A stretch of 64,000 nt of DNA from Gammaproteobacteria bacterium (GCA_016708925.1 JADJET010000022.1:248001-312000); one strand, 5' to 3'. Shown: positions 1 to 9,769, counted from the stretch's first letter. Translations and numbers: made by a program. The notes: a model not told the origin generated them from the letters alone.

Positions 1-4
1 TCTT

Positions 5-907
5 TCAGCCGAGCACGTACACGAAGATGAACAGACCCAGCCAGACTACATCGACAAAATGCCAGTACCAGGATGACGCTTCGAAACCAAACTGATCGTC
101 GGGCTTGAAATGTCCCTTGAGGCCTCGCAACAACTGAATCGCCAGCATGAACACGCCAAGACAAACGTGAAAACCGTGAAACCCCGTCAGCATGAAGAAA
201 GTTGTGCCGTAGATACCGGACTTCAGCGTCAGCCCCATTTCCGCGTAGGCTTCGTGATACTCCATGTATTGAAGCACGACGAACGCAAGTCCGAGCGCCA
301 CCGTAATGGCGAGGAAGAAATTGAAGCGGCCACGACTGCCGTGCTTGATCGCATGATGGGCGATATGCACCGTCCAGCTCGACGTCAACAGCAATAGGGT
401 ACCCCACAGCGGCAGCCACCCGGTAATCTTGCTCCAGCCCGGAAAGCCCATATTTTCGTGCGGACCCACAAACTTGGTACCGCCAGCAACCTGATCCGGA
501 GTCTGCATCAGCGGCCATTCGGCGCTGAAACCCTGCCACAACAGGGCATTGGTCATGGCCTTGTCGCCCTCGCCGCCCAACCAGGGCACCGCGAGCACCC
601 GCACATAGAACAGCGCGCCGAAAAATGCGGCAAAGAACATCACTTCAGAGAAAATGAACCAGCCCATCGCCATGGTGAATGACCGTTTCACTTGCGCGTT
701 GGTCAGGCCTCGCATATTTTCCTGAATAACGGTACTGAACCAGTTGAACAGCACGCACGCGAGCACAAACAGCCCCACCAGCAGAAACAGCGGAGTTTTC
801 CCCTGCACTGCAAGCCCGGCGCCGAGTGCCATGGCGCCCAGGGACGCCGCCGTCAGTACAGGCATCCAGCTGTTTTCGGGAATGTAGTAATTACTCTCGG
901 ATGCCAT
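5..907 (-). CDS. coxC: cytochrome c oxidase subunit III
   Basis: Subunit III of an aa3-type haem-copper oxidase; it stabilises the catalytic subunit in the inner membrane and carries no redox centre. The 300-residue product has the expected seven hydrophobic segments and the family's histidine- and glutamate-rich helices (for example the GFHGFHV stretch and the closing W-H-F-V-D-V-V-W segment). An AAGGAG ribosome site lies 6 nt before the ATG. It is the last visible gene of coxB-coxA-ctaG-coxC, read on the minus strand, and its stop is at the window edge, so anything downstream is unseen. Confidence 0.96.
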   Translation of the reverse strand: MASESNYYIPENSWMPVLTAASLGAMALGAGLAVQGKTPLFLLVGLFVLACVLFNWFSTVIQENMRGLTNAQVKRSFTMAMGWFIFSEVMFFAAFFGALFYVRVLAVPWLGGEGDKAMTNALLWQGFSAEWPLMQTPDQVAGGTKFVGPHENMGFPGWSKITGWLPLWGTLLLLTSSWTVHIAHHAIKHGSRGRFNFFLAITVALGLAFVVLQYMEYHEAYAEMGLTLKSGIYGTTFFMLTGFHGFHVCLGVFMLAIQLLRGLKGHFKPDDQFGFEASSWYWHFVDVVWLGLFIFVYVLG

Positions 908-949
908 GTGTTTCTCCTTGAGAAGGCGGCGCCCTTGGCGACCGGTTGA

Positions 950-1504
950 TCAGTTGCGCGCCGTCACGGCAGCAGATTGCCGGTCCGTGACATCGAACAG
1001 GGTATAGGACAAGGTTACGGTATTGACGCTGGGCGGCAACGCGGGGTCGATAAAGAAGACCACCGGCATATTGGCTTCAGCGCCAGCTTTTAATGGTTGC
1101 TGGTCAAAACAGAAACATTGGGTTTTTTGCAGATACTGTGCCGCATTAGCCGGCGTCACGCTGGGAATAGCCTGCGCCACCATGTCGCGTTCGGTACCGT
1201 TGCGGGCATAGAATTCGACCTTGTGCGACTCACCCGGATGCACCCGTACCGCATCGGTCAGCGGTCGGAATTCCCACGGCATGGCACTGTTGTTGGTAGT
1301 GACGAACTGTACTTTCACCACTCGCTCCTGATCGACTTCAGGCTGCTCAGCCGCATAACGTCCACCGGTCTTGCCGCCGAGGCCGGTGATTTCGCAGAAC
1401 ACGTCGTATAACGGCGGCATGACGAACATCGCAAACCCGAACATGGTGACGCCGGCCAGGAGCGACCAGAGCACCGTCTTTCTGACCGGATTCTTCGCCA
1501 CCAT
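950..1504 (-). CDS. ctaG: cytochrome c oxidase assembly protein CtaG/Cox11
   Basis: Copper chaperone needed to insert CuB into subunit I. The 184-residue protein has one N-terminal membrane anchor (about residues 10-32), the conserved CEITGLGGKT motif just after it, and the Cys-Phe-Cys-Phe copper-binding motif in the periplasmic domain (QCFCFDQQ). Length fits the family. It starts 9 nt after coxA's stop and precedes coxC by 42 nt, the usual assembly-factor position inside proteobacterial cox operons. Confidence 0.95.
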   Translation of the reverse strand: MVAKNPVRKTVLWSLLAGVTMFGFAMFVMPPLYDVFCEITGLGGKTGGRYAAEQPEVDQERVVKVQFVTTNNSAMPWEFRPLTDAVRVHPGESHKVEFYARNGTERDMVAQAIPSVTPANAAQYLQKTQCFCFDQQPLKAGAEANMPVVFFIDPALPPSVNTVTLSYTLFDVTDRQSAAVTARN

Positions 1505-1513
1505 AACCTACGC

Positions 1514-3067
1514 TTACTTGATCGCGGGCGGGGTTGAGAACGTGTGGTGGGGCGCGGGCGTCGGCACCGTCCATTCCAAGCCTTCCGCGCCTTCCCACAC
1601 TTTCGGATCGCTGATCTTGCGGCCCGCCACGATGGTCGCGATCACGTTGTAAAGGAACAGCAATTGCGAGGCACCATAAGCGAAGGCGCCAATGCTGGAG
1701 ACCATGTTCCAGTCGGCAAACTGCAGCGAGTAATCCGCATAGCGCCGCGGCATGCCGGCCAGGCCGAGGAAATGCTGCGGGAAAAAGGTGACATTGAAGG
1801 CGACGAAAGACACCCAGAAATGGACTTTACCCATGGTCTCGTTGTACATCCGGCCAGTCCACTTCGGAATCCAGTAATAAACTGCCGCAGTGCTGGAGAA
1901 CAGCGCACCCGCCACCATTACATAGTGGAAGTGAGCCACCACAAAATAGCTGTCCTGGTACTGGATGTCGGCAGGAGCAATCGCCAGCATCAACCCGGTG
2001 AAACCGCCAATCGTAAACAGAATCACAAAGGCAACCGCAAACAACATCGGGGTTTCGTAGGTGATGGCGCCGCGAAACATGGTGGTGATCCAGTTGAACA
2101 CCTTCACGCCAGTGGGCACGGCAATCAACATGGTGGCGTACATGAAGTACAGTTCACCGGCAAGCGGCATGCCCACGGTAAACATGTGGTGCGCCCACAC
2201 GATGAACGACAGGAAGGCAATCGCCGCCGTCGCATACACCATCGACGAATAACCAAACAGGGGCTTGCGGCTGAACGTGGGAATGATCGCGGACATCACC
2301 CCGAACGCCGGAATGATGATGATGTAAACCTCGGGGTGTCCGAAGAACCAGAACACGTGCTGGAACAACACCGGGTCACCGCCACCCGCGGCATTGAAGA
2401 AGCTGGTGCCGAAGTTGATGTCCATCAGCATCATGGTCACTGCGCCCGCGAGCACCGGCATCACGGCGATGAGCAGGAATGCGGTGATCAGCCAGGTCCA
2501 GGCAAACATCGGCATCTTCATCAACGTCATCCCCGGCGCCCGCAGGTTCAGGATGGTGGCGATGATGTTGATGGAGCCCATGATCGAGGAGGCACCGATA
2601 ATGTGGATTCCGAAGATAAAGAAGTTGACCGTGGGTGGCGCATAGGTGGTCGACAACGGCGCATAGAAAGTCCAGCCGAAGTTCGGGCCGCCGCCCGGCA
2701 TGAACAGGGTAGCCGCCAGCAAGCTGAAGCCGAACGGCAAAATCCAGAAGCTCAGGTTGTTCAGACGCGGCAGCGCCATATCGGGCGCACCGATCATCAT
2801 GGGAATCATCCAGTTCGCCAGACCGACGAACACCGGCATGATGGCGCCGAACACCATGATCAGACCATGCATGGTGGTCATCTGGTTGAAGAATTCGGGT
2901 TTGATGATCTGCATGCCGGGCTCGAACAGCTCGGCGCGAATCACCATCGCGAAAGCTCCACCCAGCAAAAACATGGCGAAACTGAACCACAAATACATCG
3001 TGCCGATGTCCTTGTGATTGGTGGCGCGCAGCCAGCGACCAATACCTTTAGCGGGACCGTGAGCCAT
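1514..3067 (-). CDS. coxA: cytochrome c oxidase subunit I
   Basis: Catalytic haem-copper subunit reducing O2 to water and pumping protons. The 517-residue, twelve-helix product shows the haem a ligand in MTTMHGLIM (His67), the CuB ligand and cross-linked Tyr in GHPEVY, the adjacent CuB pair WAHHMFTVG, and the haem a/a3 pair VAHFHYV. The Glu of GHPEVY places it with type A1 oxidases. A GGGGAG site sits about 9 nt before the ATG. It lies 15 nt after coxB. Confidence 0.97.
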   Translation of the reverse strand: MAHGPAKGIGRWLRATNHKDIGTMYLWFSFAMFLLGGAFAMVIRAELFEPGMQIIKPEFFNQMTTMHGLIMVFGAIMPVFVGLANWMIPMMIGAPDMALPRLNNLSFWILPFGFSLLAATLFMPGGGPNFGWTFYAPLSTTYAPPTVNFFIFGIHIIGASSIMGSINIIATILNLRAPGMTLMKMPMFAWTWLITAFLLIAVMPVLAGAVTMMLMDINFGTSFFNAAGGGDPVLFQHVFWFFGHPEVYIIIIPAFGVMSAIIPTFSRKPLFGYSSMVYATAAIAFLSFIVWAHHMFTVGMPLAGELYFMYATMLIAVPTGVKVFNWITTMFRGAITYETPMLFAVAFVILFTIGGFTGLMLAIAPADIQYQDSYFVVAHFHYVMVAGALFSSTAAVYYWIPKWTGRMYNETMGKVHFWVSFVAFNVTFFPQHFLGLAGMPRRYADYSLQFADWNMVSSIGAFAYGASQLLFLYNVIATIVAGRKISDPKVWEGAEGLEWTVPTPAPHHTFSTPPAIK

Positions 3068-3082
3068 GACGAGTATCTCCCC

Positions 3083-4255
3083 TTATTGGCCGTTCTTGAC
3101 TTTGAATACGTCCACGGGCTGGACGATGTTGTCTACGGATTTGTTGCCCCAGGCATTGCGCTGATAGGTGATAGCCGCCGCCAGATCGACCTCGGACAAC
3201 TGCGCGCCAAACGCCTGCATCGCCGTGCCCGATTTTCCGTTTACTACGATAGCCAAGTGATCCGCGACCGGCCCGAGCGCGATTTTGCTGCCTTTGATGG
3301 CGGGAAAGACACCCGGGACGCCTTCGCCCGCCGCGCCGTGGCAACCCGCACAAGTACGGCCGTAGACTGCCTCGCCCTTGGCCATCAATTCGTCCTGCGT
3401 GAAAGTTTTTTCGGTCAGTGCCCGCAACGCGACTGTTTCGGACTGCTTCTTGGCCAACCAGGCATTGAACTCTTCTTCAGGCACCGCATTGACAACAATG
3501 GGCATGAACGCGTGGTCCTTGCCACACAGCTCCGCGCAGCGACCGCGATAAATGCCGGGCTTGTCGACGCGCGCCCAGGTTTCGTTGACGAAACCCGGGA
3601 TGGCATCGCGCTTGACCGCCAGCTCGGGCACCCACCACGAATGGATCACATCGGCACCTGTCATCAGCAGCCGCACCTTCTTGCCGACCGGAATGACCAG
3701 CGGCTCAGTGACCTCTTCGAGATAGAATTCGGTTTTCGGCGCGCTGCCGTAAATCGATGCCTGCGACGTGGCCAGCTCGCTGATGAAGCTGACATCCTTG
3801 CCAAGGTAATCGTATTTCCACTTCCACTGGTAACCGGTGATCTTGACGTCGAGATCCGCTTCGCTCGTATCGTAAAGGTGCTTCAGGCTGGTAGTTGCCG
3901 GAAACGCCATTACGATGAGGATCAGCGCCGGGATGATGGTCCAGGCAAGTTCCACCTTGGTGCTTTCATGGAAATTGGCAGGCTTGTGGCCGCGGGATTT
4001 GCGGTGGGCGAACATGCTGTAGAACATGACCCCGAACACCGCGACGCCAATCCATACACAGATCCAGATCACGACCATGTGGATGTCGTAGACGTTCTGG
4101 CTCACGCTCGTCACGCCCTTGGGCATATTGAGCAGATTCCAGCTCTCGGGCCGCGCCGCCGGCTCAGCCGCCGCCGCGTGAAGCCACGGTAGCAGCGCCA
4201 GCGCGCCAATACCTCCCCGGACAAGTTGCTTTGCTTTAGAAACCATCGCCCTCAT
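3083..4255 (-). CDS. coxB: cytochrome c oxidase subunit II with fused cytochrome c domain
   Basis: Entry point for electrons into the oxidase. After a signal peptide and two membrane segments, the CuA domain carries HSWWVPEL and the CAELCGKDHAFM ligand set. A C-terminal class I cytochrome c domain (CAGCH haem motif, about residue 310 onward, distal region MQAFGAQLS) follows, so this is a caa3-type subunit II able to carry its own haem c. Several start codons are possible; 4255 (GGAG just upstream) was chosen, with 4279 and 4246 as alternatives. First gene of the cox operon. Confidence 0.93.
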   Translation of the reverse strand: MRAMVSKAKQLVRGGIGALALLPWLHAAAAEPAARPESWNLLNMPKGVTSVSQNVYDIHMVVIWICVWIGVAVFGVMFYSMFAHRKSRGHKPANFHESTKVELAWTIIPALILIVMAFPATTSLKHLYDTSEADLDVKITGYQWKWKYDYLGKDVSFISELATSQASIYGSAPKTEFYLEEVTEPLVIPVGKKVRLLMTGADVIHSWWVPELAVKRDAIPGFVNETWARVDKPGIYRGRCAELCGKDHAFMPIVVNAVPEEEFNAWLAKKQSETVALRALTEKTFTQDELMAKGEAVYGRTCAGCHGAAGEGVPGVFPAIKGSKIALGPVADHLAIVVNGKSGTAMQAFGAQLSEVDLAAAITYQRNAWGNKSVDNIVQPVDVFKVKNGQ

Positions 4256-4445
4256 CGTCTCCGTTTTTGATTGAACCACTGCCGGGCTCTGAAGGGGCGG
4301 CCAATCGCGACCGCACGCACCGGGGAAAGTTCGGCGGGCGATTGTACCAGAGCCCCCCGGGGCAGTAACAATGCCGCGACCGGGTTTTTCTCGGCGTTTC
4401 GCTTATGGCGGGAAAAAAATTGACCTGGATCAGGCCGGCGCGACT

Positions 4446-4694
4446 TCAATTCGCGGGCCGTGCCGGATCGATCAGTCGTACCGGCTCCGGCGTCGCCCGC
4501 TCGCGCTGCACTGCCCGCTCCGTTCGCGTAGCGGGCGGCGTGGGCACCAGCGCACCAGCACCGGTCTCACTGAAACCGCAGGCAACGCACTCGCGGTGAT
4601 CCTGGCCGTCGCGATGAAAGACGACCGTGCGGTCCACCATCTTGCAGCGCGGACACGTTGCCCCGGCGACAAAGCGCCGCTTTTCGCTAAACAT
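4446..4694 (-). CDS. YheV-like zinc-ribbon protein (DUF2387 type)
   Basis: Small 82-residue protein. An N-terminal zinc ribbon has two CxxC pairs (CPRCKMVD about residue 14 and CVACGFSE about residue 36), preceded by the family's KRRFVAGATCP opening. This matches the YheV/DUF2387 group of probable metal-binding proteins, whose function is unknown. The C-terminal 40 residues are Arg/Pro/Thr-rich and unconserved in appearance. It lies 18 nt downstream of fabY on the same strand and may share its transcript. About 165 nt without a gene separate it from the cox promoter region. Confidence 0.8.
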   Translation of the reverse strand: MFSEKRRFVAGATCPRCKMVDRTVVFHRDGQDHRECVACGFSETGAGALVPTPPATRTERAVQRERATPEPVRLIDPARPAN

Positions 4695-4712
4695 GCGGGC
4701 CCCGGCTCGACA

Positions 4713-6604
4713 TCAGATCATGTCCGCGTACGGATTTTCGACATCGAGGGAGATCGGGAGCCCAAATCCCGGCACCCTGATCGCGGCGCTGGTGATCTGC
4801 ACATCGCCATCCTCTATGGTCCCTTCGCCAAAACGGTAGATCGGCGCAAACAGGCCACGATCCACGCGCTGCCGATAAGCGTCCGCTGCCGCCCGCGCGC
4901 GTTCGCGCCGCCCACGATACGCGCTCCAGTCCCCGGCGTAACGACGTTCGAGCATCGCCTCCGTCGCCCGCGCCGAGAGCACCAGTCCGCTGGCGTTATT
5001 GCCGCCAAGCCCTTGGCGTTGACGATGGCGGCATCGAGTCCCAGCTCCCGTGCATCGTAGTCGGCAAGGGGGATGCGCAACCGTCCCGCGTGGACATCCG
5101 CTGCAACTTCCGTGACGGTCTTGATACCGGGAACCACGCCGTGACGGAGGGTGCCAATGGCCGCCATCACCTGATCGCCGCTGGCGGCGGCGAGCGAATG
5201 GCCAACATAGGCCTTGACCGCGCAGATCGGCCAGTCGGTGATGCCGAAGGCTGCCGCGATGCGATCAAAAATCAGCGATTCCGTCACCCGGTTCTGGGGC
5301 GTGCTGGAGCCGTGCGCGAACACGACGCTGCGCCGGCGCAACCCCTGCTCGCCCAGCAGCGCACGCGCCGCCGCCGCCGCTTTGCCAAGGCACAGGTAAT
5401 TACCCGGCCCCGGTCCCGAGATCGACTTCTTGACGCCGTCGGCGTCGATACAGACTTCCGGCACGGCGCCGTGAATATCGAGCCCGAGCTCGATCGCCAG
5501 CGCATCGTCCATCAGGAACAGGTACTGCGATGCTTCGGCCACCACAAAGCCCGCGTTGTAACCGAAGGGCCGGCTGTAGCGGCGCGGGTCCGGGTCGCCC
5601 AGGCGCGTCATGGCGTCTTCATTCGCCAGCGCATTCATGTTGGCGAAGCCTTCGATGATCTCGGGCGTGACCGCCGCCTCGCTGCCGCCCACCAAGGCGA
5701 TCCGGCGCACGCCGCGGCGGATGTCGCGCACGGCGGCGTGGAGATTATAAAGGAAGCTGGCGCAGGCGCCGGTGATGGCTTCGGTGTGACCCAGGCTGCC
5801 CAGCACATAGGCATTGACGAAGTCCGCCGGCATGCTGTTGAGGCCCAGCGGCAACTGTTTGGCGGTGGCGCGGCCGCCCAGCAGACTGGCGCGCAACATG
5901 CCGCCCAACCCTTCATCGCTCAACTGGCCCATGGCGCAGGAGGCGTAGGTGCCGATCTCATCCGGGCGCACCGCGGCGCAGAGGTTCTGCCAGGACACGC
6001 CGAGGGAATGGATCGCGTCGCTGGCACCCATCACCGCCATCTGCAATCCCCGGGGCTGGAAGCGCGAGTTGTAACCGGCGCCCGGATCGAACCCGCGCGG
6101 CAACTGACCGGCAGCCTTCACCCCCATCGATTGGGTGGCGGGCAACCGCCATTCCTGCGCCCCCCGCACCGTCACCATGAGGGTATCGCCATGGTCAGCG
6201 GCCACTTCCCAGCCCGCCGGCAACGGCGAAGGCAGCTGACGGCGTGTCACCCTGAAGCGCATCCCCTCGCCATCGCAGAGCTCGGCGGTCAGATTGCGGT
6301 GGCAGAACACCGCGTCCGGATCGAAATGGTTGGCCTCGATGCGGCGGATCAGCGTGCCGTCCACCACCGCACCGGCATGGCGCGCGGCCACGGCGGCACG
6401 ATCGAGGGGCGCGCCCGCCATGTCCCGGTAACCCGAACCATCCCAGCGCGCCAGGCCCATCATGCAGGCCAGCCCGGCCAGCGTCGTCTCGCGCTCCGCA
6501 CCGCTCAGGCTTTCGAGGATCATGCGCTTATAGGATTGATCGAACGAGCTGCGGCCGGCGGCGTTGCAGCCGCCGTAGCCGACGATAACAGGCAGGATTG
6601 CCAT
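4713..6604 (-). CDS. fabY: beta-ketoacyl-ACP synthase FabY, frameshifted near the 3' end
   Basis: Ketoacyl synthase of the FabY type known from Pseudomonas, which condenses acetyl-CoA with malonyl-ACP to start fatty-acid synthesis. The ATG at 6604 gives the typical opening LPVIVGYGGCNAAGRSS; TGACASFLYNLHAAV holds the active-site Cys and VFAHGSSTPQNRV and AYVGHSLAAASG supply the two histidines. The conserved AKGFGGNNA-type motif is broken: one C is missing on the plus strand near 5005-5007, so reading enters a wrong frame, while the true C-terminus (about 95 residues, ending ENPYADMI) continues in the next frame to 4713. Restored length is about 630 residues, right for FabY. A sequencing error is likelier than a real null. 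Divergent from the regulator at 6721. Confidence 0.9.
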
Positions 6605-6720
6605 GGTGCCGAAAGCGCCCCGGACTAGGTAGGACAAGCATTCTAGGGTCGCCGTCTTCGTTGCGTTATGGTCGATCTGGCCATATTCTCGGCGAATTCG
6701 GCCAATCCGGGACAACGCCA

Positions 6721-7725
6721 ATGAGCCAGGATCAGGAACCCTATCGGGTCGCGGTGATTCTCTGTGAAGAGACGCTCGCCACCAGCGCGACCCTGCCGGT
6801 AGAGATATTCCGCAATGCCGAAGCCTTTGCGGTGCGCGGCGACCGCCACTGCCGCGCCATAGCCGTCGATACCCTGACCACCGATGGCGCGTCGATCCAG
6901 TCGGCGTCCGGGTTTGCGCTGACCCCCAGCGGGGCCATCGCGCCCTTCCGCCCCTACGACCTGGTACATGTGCCCAGCCTGTGGCGCAGCCCGCGCCGCG
7001 CCCTGCGCCGCCACCCCGACTATTTACCTTGGCTGCGCGAACAGCACGCGGCGGGAGCCACCTTGACGGCGGTGGGAACCGGCACCTGCCTGCTCGCCGC
7101 CGCCGGCTTGCTGGACGGCAAGCCCGCTACCACCCACTGGCACTATTTCGATCAGTTTCAGCACGACTATCCCCAAGTACAGTTGCAGCGTCAGTACTTC
7201 ACCACCCGCGCCGGCACCATCTATTGCACCGCCGGCGTCAACGCCCTCGCCGAGCTGCTCGCCCACATCGTCTACCGCATTTACGGCCGCGCGGTGGCGC
7301 GCCATGTGGAGCGGGTGTTTTTCCACGAGATCCGCAACGCGTTCGAAGGCAGCCGCTATCTGGACGATGCCGCGCCGCGGCATTCCGACGAAGACGTGGT
7401 ACAGGCGCAGATCTGGCTTCAGGACAACTTCGACAAGCCGGTGTCGATCGCGGAGCTCGCCGGGCGTTTCGACCTCAGCCTGCGCACCTTCAACCGGCGC
7501 TTTCGCGATGCGGTGGGCGAGCCGCCGCTGGCGTACCTCCAGGAACTGCGCCTGGACACCGCCCGCCAGCTCTTGCAGAGCACCAACCTGACCATCGCCG
7601 AAATCGCCCAGCGCTGCGGCTACCAGGACACCGCCTGGTTCGCGCGCCTGTTCCGCCGCCTCTACGACGTCACGCCCCGCGAGTATCGCCACACGGTGCG
7701 CGCAAAACTGTTCAGTCCCGGCTGA
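6721..7725 (+). CDS. GlxA-type AraC family transcriptional regulator
   Basis: 334-residue regulator with an N-terminal DJ-1/PfpI-like domain (about residues 10-190, including the VGTGTCLLAAAGLLDG elbow) and a C-terminal AraC double helix-turn-helix (about 235-330, with PVSIAELAGRF and TIAEIAQRCGYQD recognition helices). Such proteins usually activate a catabolic operon in response to a small amine or amide; the ligand here is unknown. The ATG at 6721 was preferred over an upstream ATG because the family fold begins there. It is divergent from fabY across 116 nt and points toward the VOC gene. Confidence 0.85.
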   Translation: MSQDQEPYRVAVILCEETLATSATLPVEIFRNAEAFAVRGDRHCRAIAVDTLTTDGASIQSASGFALTPSGAIAPFRPYDLVHVPSLWRSPRRALRRHPDYLPWLREQHAAGATLTAVGTGTCLLAAAGLLDGKPATTHWHYFDQFQHDYPQVQLQRQYFTTRAGTIYCTAGVNALAELLAHIVYRIYGRAVARHVERVFFHEIRNAFEGSRYLDDAAPRHSDEDVVQAQIWLQDNFDKPVSIAELAGRFDLSLRTFNRRFRDAVGEPPLAYLQELRLDTARQLLQSTNLTIAEIAQRCGYQDTAWFARLFRRLYDVTPREYRHTVRAKLFSPG

Positions 7726-7821
7726 GGGCGGTCACAAATCACACTCAACCCGTCAACCCGGCGGCTATATAAAGAAAGCCATCCGACTATCCATGACGAC
7801 ATCCAACCGGAGGAAACCAGC

Positions 7822-8322
7822 ATGGCCATCAGCGAAGTTCATCATGTCGCGCTCACGGTGAGCGACCTCGACACATCCGTCGCCTTCTATGAAGAGGTCC
7901 TGGGCTTCACCAAGACGCTCGATATGCCGCTGGCAGGAACCATCACCGAAAAACTGCTCAAGCTGAAGCCGGGCACCCGGGGTCGCTCGGTGATCCTCCA
8001 GCAGGGCGGCAGGCTGACCGGCGAGGTGGAGCTGATCCAGTTCGACCCGCCCGCCGAACGCCGCACCGGCCCCAAACAGCCCGGCGATCCCGGCATTTTT
8101 CTGCTGTCGTTTGAAGTGACCGGCGAAACCCTGCAGGCGGTGTATGAACGCCTCAAGGCGCGCGGCATCCAGTTTTACGCGGAACCCATGGACCTGGAAC
8201 TCAAGGGCTACGGATTCATCAAGGCGGTGATCTTCGAAGACCCGGACGGCACCATGATCGAGCTGATTCAGCTCCCCGCCCGCGCCGACGTCCAGGCCTA
8301 TCGCGCCCGGCGGGGCGCCTGA
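7822..8322 (+). CDS. VOC (glyoxalase/dioxygenase superfamily) protein
   Basis: 166-residue single-domain vicinal-oxygen-chelate protein with two beta-alpha-beta-beta-beta modules. The N-terminal HHVALTVSDLDTSVAFYEEVLGF and C-terminal FEDPDGTMIELIQ are diagnostic; the first His and the last Glu are candidate metal ligands. Members include glyoxalase I, epimerases and extradiol enzymes, and the substrate cannot be read from sequence. A strong AGGAGG-like site (CCGGAGGAAA) precedes the ATG by about 6 nt. It follows the GlxA-type regulator by 96 nt and may be its target. Confidence 0.85.
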   Translation: MAISEVHHVALTVSDLDTSVAFYEEVLGFTKTLDMPLAGTITEKLLKLKPGTRGRSVILQQGGRLTGEVELIQFDPPAERRTGPKQPGDPGIFLLSFEVTGETLQAVYERLKARGIQFYAEPMDLELKGYGFIKAVIFEDPDGTMIELIQLPARADVQAYRARRGA

Positions 8323-8362
8323 ACCGCACCCCCTTTCGACCCGGGGCCTGCCATGCGGAAAT

Positions 8363-8596
8363 TCAATGGTTGGGGGCCGCGTCTCCGAGCGCGCGGCCCA
8401 GCAACACCGCGATCTGCTCCCGCTGCCAGGACTCCGGCGCATTGGTCCAGCATTCGAGCGGCGCATACCAGCGCATCCCCATGCGCTGCAACATCAGCTC
8501 GGTCCCGGCCGACAAGGGCGCGGTGCTGCGGTAGACCGCATAGGGAACCCGGCCACCGGGCAGGGAAACGACGTTCGAATTGGTGCGTGCTGCCAT
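8363..8596 (-). CDS. small hypothetical protein
   Basis: 77-residue product beginning MAARTNSNVVSLPGG; the reading frame stays open upstream to 8689, so the start is uncertain. No domain is recognised. Its SLPGGRVPYAVYRSTAPLSAG stretch and Trp-rich C-terminal half (RWYAPLECWTNAPESWQ) look protein-like rather than a random antisense frame. No strong ribosome site. It lies between convergent VOC and divergent/tandem LLM genes with no clear partner. Confidence 0.45.
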   Translation of the reverse strand: MAARTNSNVVSLPGGRVPYAVYRSTAPLSAGTELMLQRMGMRWYAPLECWTNAPESWQREQIAVLLGRALGDAAPNH

Positions 8597-8707
8597 GGCA
8601 GTGTTCTCGCTATGCCCGTTCGTCACGCGCAACATACTGCGCCAGGTCCGCCGCGTCGATGGGAAAGCCTGCCGGTTGATTCCTGACATGCGGCAGTGAC
8701 GGGCTTG

Positions 8708-9724
8708 TTACCCCCGCATGATCCGGATCTGCTCGCTCAGGACATCCTCCGACAAACCGCTTTCCAGGGTCAGTCGATCCACCAGATGACCGTAGCGCGC
8801 CTTGATCTGTTGGGCGACTTGGCGCGGCTCTCCCACCACGGCGAAGGTTTCCAGCATTTCATCGCTGATCAGATCGGGCATCCGGTCCCAGCCGTTGTTT
8901 TTCGAGAGCTGGTTGAGCTTGGGTTGCAGACCCTCCCAGCCGTGGCATTCGAGCACCGGCCGGTAAGCCGGCGTCGAACCGTAGAAGGCGATCCGGTACT
9001 TGACGCGCTGTTTGGCGGCCTCGAATTCCGCCTCGGTGCGGCCGGTGACCACGAAGGGTGGGAACGACACCTCGAAATCCTCGCGCCGGCGGCCGCGCTC
9101 CGCGAGCGTGGCATTGATGCGCGGCAGAATTTCTTCCTCCAGATATTTCGGCGTGCAAAAAGTGTGAATGAGGATGCCGTCGGCTTCGCGCGCGGCGGCG
9201 TTGATCATCAGCGGACCCACGGCCGCCATCACCACCCTGGGGCGCCCGTACCGGGTATTGAGCGGGGTGAAATCCGGCGTCATCAGCGTGTGGCGGTAAC
9301 ACTCGCCGCGAAAATTGAGGGGTTTGCCGTCGTACCAGCAATCCCAGATGGCGTGCAGCGCGCGAATGAATTCCGCCATCTGTTGCGCCGGCCCGTGCCA
9401 GGGCATGCCGAAGCGTTTGGTGATATGCGCCTGGATCTGCGAGCCGAGTCCGAGCGTAAAACGGCCGCGGGAATAGACATTGAGATCGTGCGCGGTATAG
9501 GCGGTCGTCATCGGACTGCGCGCAAAAGCCACCGCGATCCCGGTGCGCAGTTCGATCCGCTGCGTGACCGCCGCGCCCATGCCCACCACCAGAAATGGAT
9601 CGTTGCGGATTTCGGCGGTGACCACGCCGTCGAAACCCAGGCGTTCGCGCGCCTGAAATTCGGCCTGGATCGCGGCGATGTCGTCGAGCCGGTCGCCGAA
9701 ACTGAAACTGCTATCGATTTTCAT
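8708..9724 (-). CDS. LLM-class (luciferase-like) flavin/F420-type oxidoreductase
   Basis: 338-residue TIM-barrel monooxygenase-like protein. MKIDSSFSFGDRLDDI, LRTGIAVAFARSPMTTAYTA and GRFTLGLGSQIQAHITKRFG place it in the luciferase-like superfamily, in the subgroup often named after mycobacterial F420-dependent oxidoreductases. Whether it uses F420 or FMN cannot be told; no F420 biosynthesis gene is in the window. Homologues often sit with acyl-CoA or terpenoid catabolism. No operon partner is visible. Confidence 0.82.
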   Translation of the reverse strand: MKIDSSFSFGDRLDDIAAIQAEFQARERLGFDGVVTAEIRNDPFLVVGMGAAVTQRIELRTGIAVAFARSPMTTAYTAHDLNVYSRGRFTLGLGSQIQAHITKRFGMPWHGPAQQMAEFIRALHAIWDCWYDGKPLNFRGECYRHTLMTPDFTPLNTRYGRPRVVMAAVGPLMINAAAREADGILIHTFCTPKYLEEEILPRINATLAERGRRREDFEVSFPPFVVTGRTEAEFEAAKQRVKYRIAFYGSTPAYRPVLECHGWEGLQPKLNQLSKNNGWDRMPDLISDEMLETFAVVGEPRQVAQQIKARYGHLVDRLTLESGLSEDVLSEQIRIMRG

Positions 9725-9769
9725 GGTGCCCCCGTCGTCATAGTGATTTTTTGGGTGGCGGGGTGAATG

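Noticed and set aside
1544..4192. 882-codon open frame antisense to coxA/coxB
   Set aside because: His/Arg/Gln-rich low-information translation typical of an antisense frame of high-GC genes; the opposite strand has unmistakable oxidase genes.
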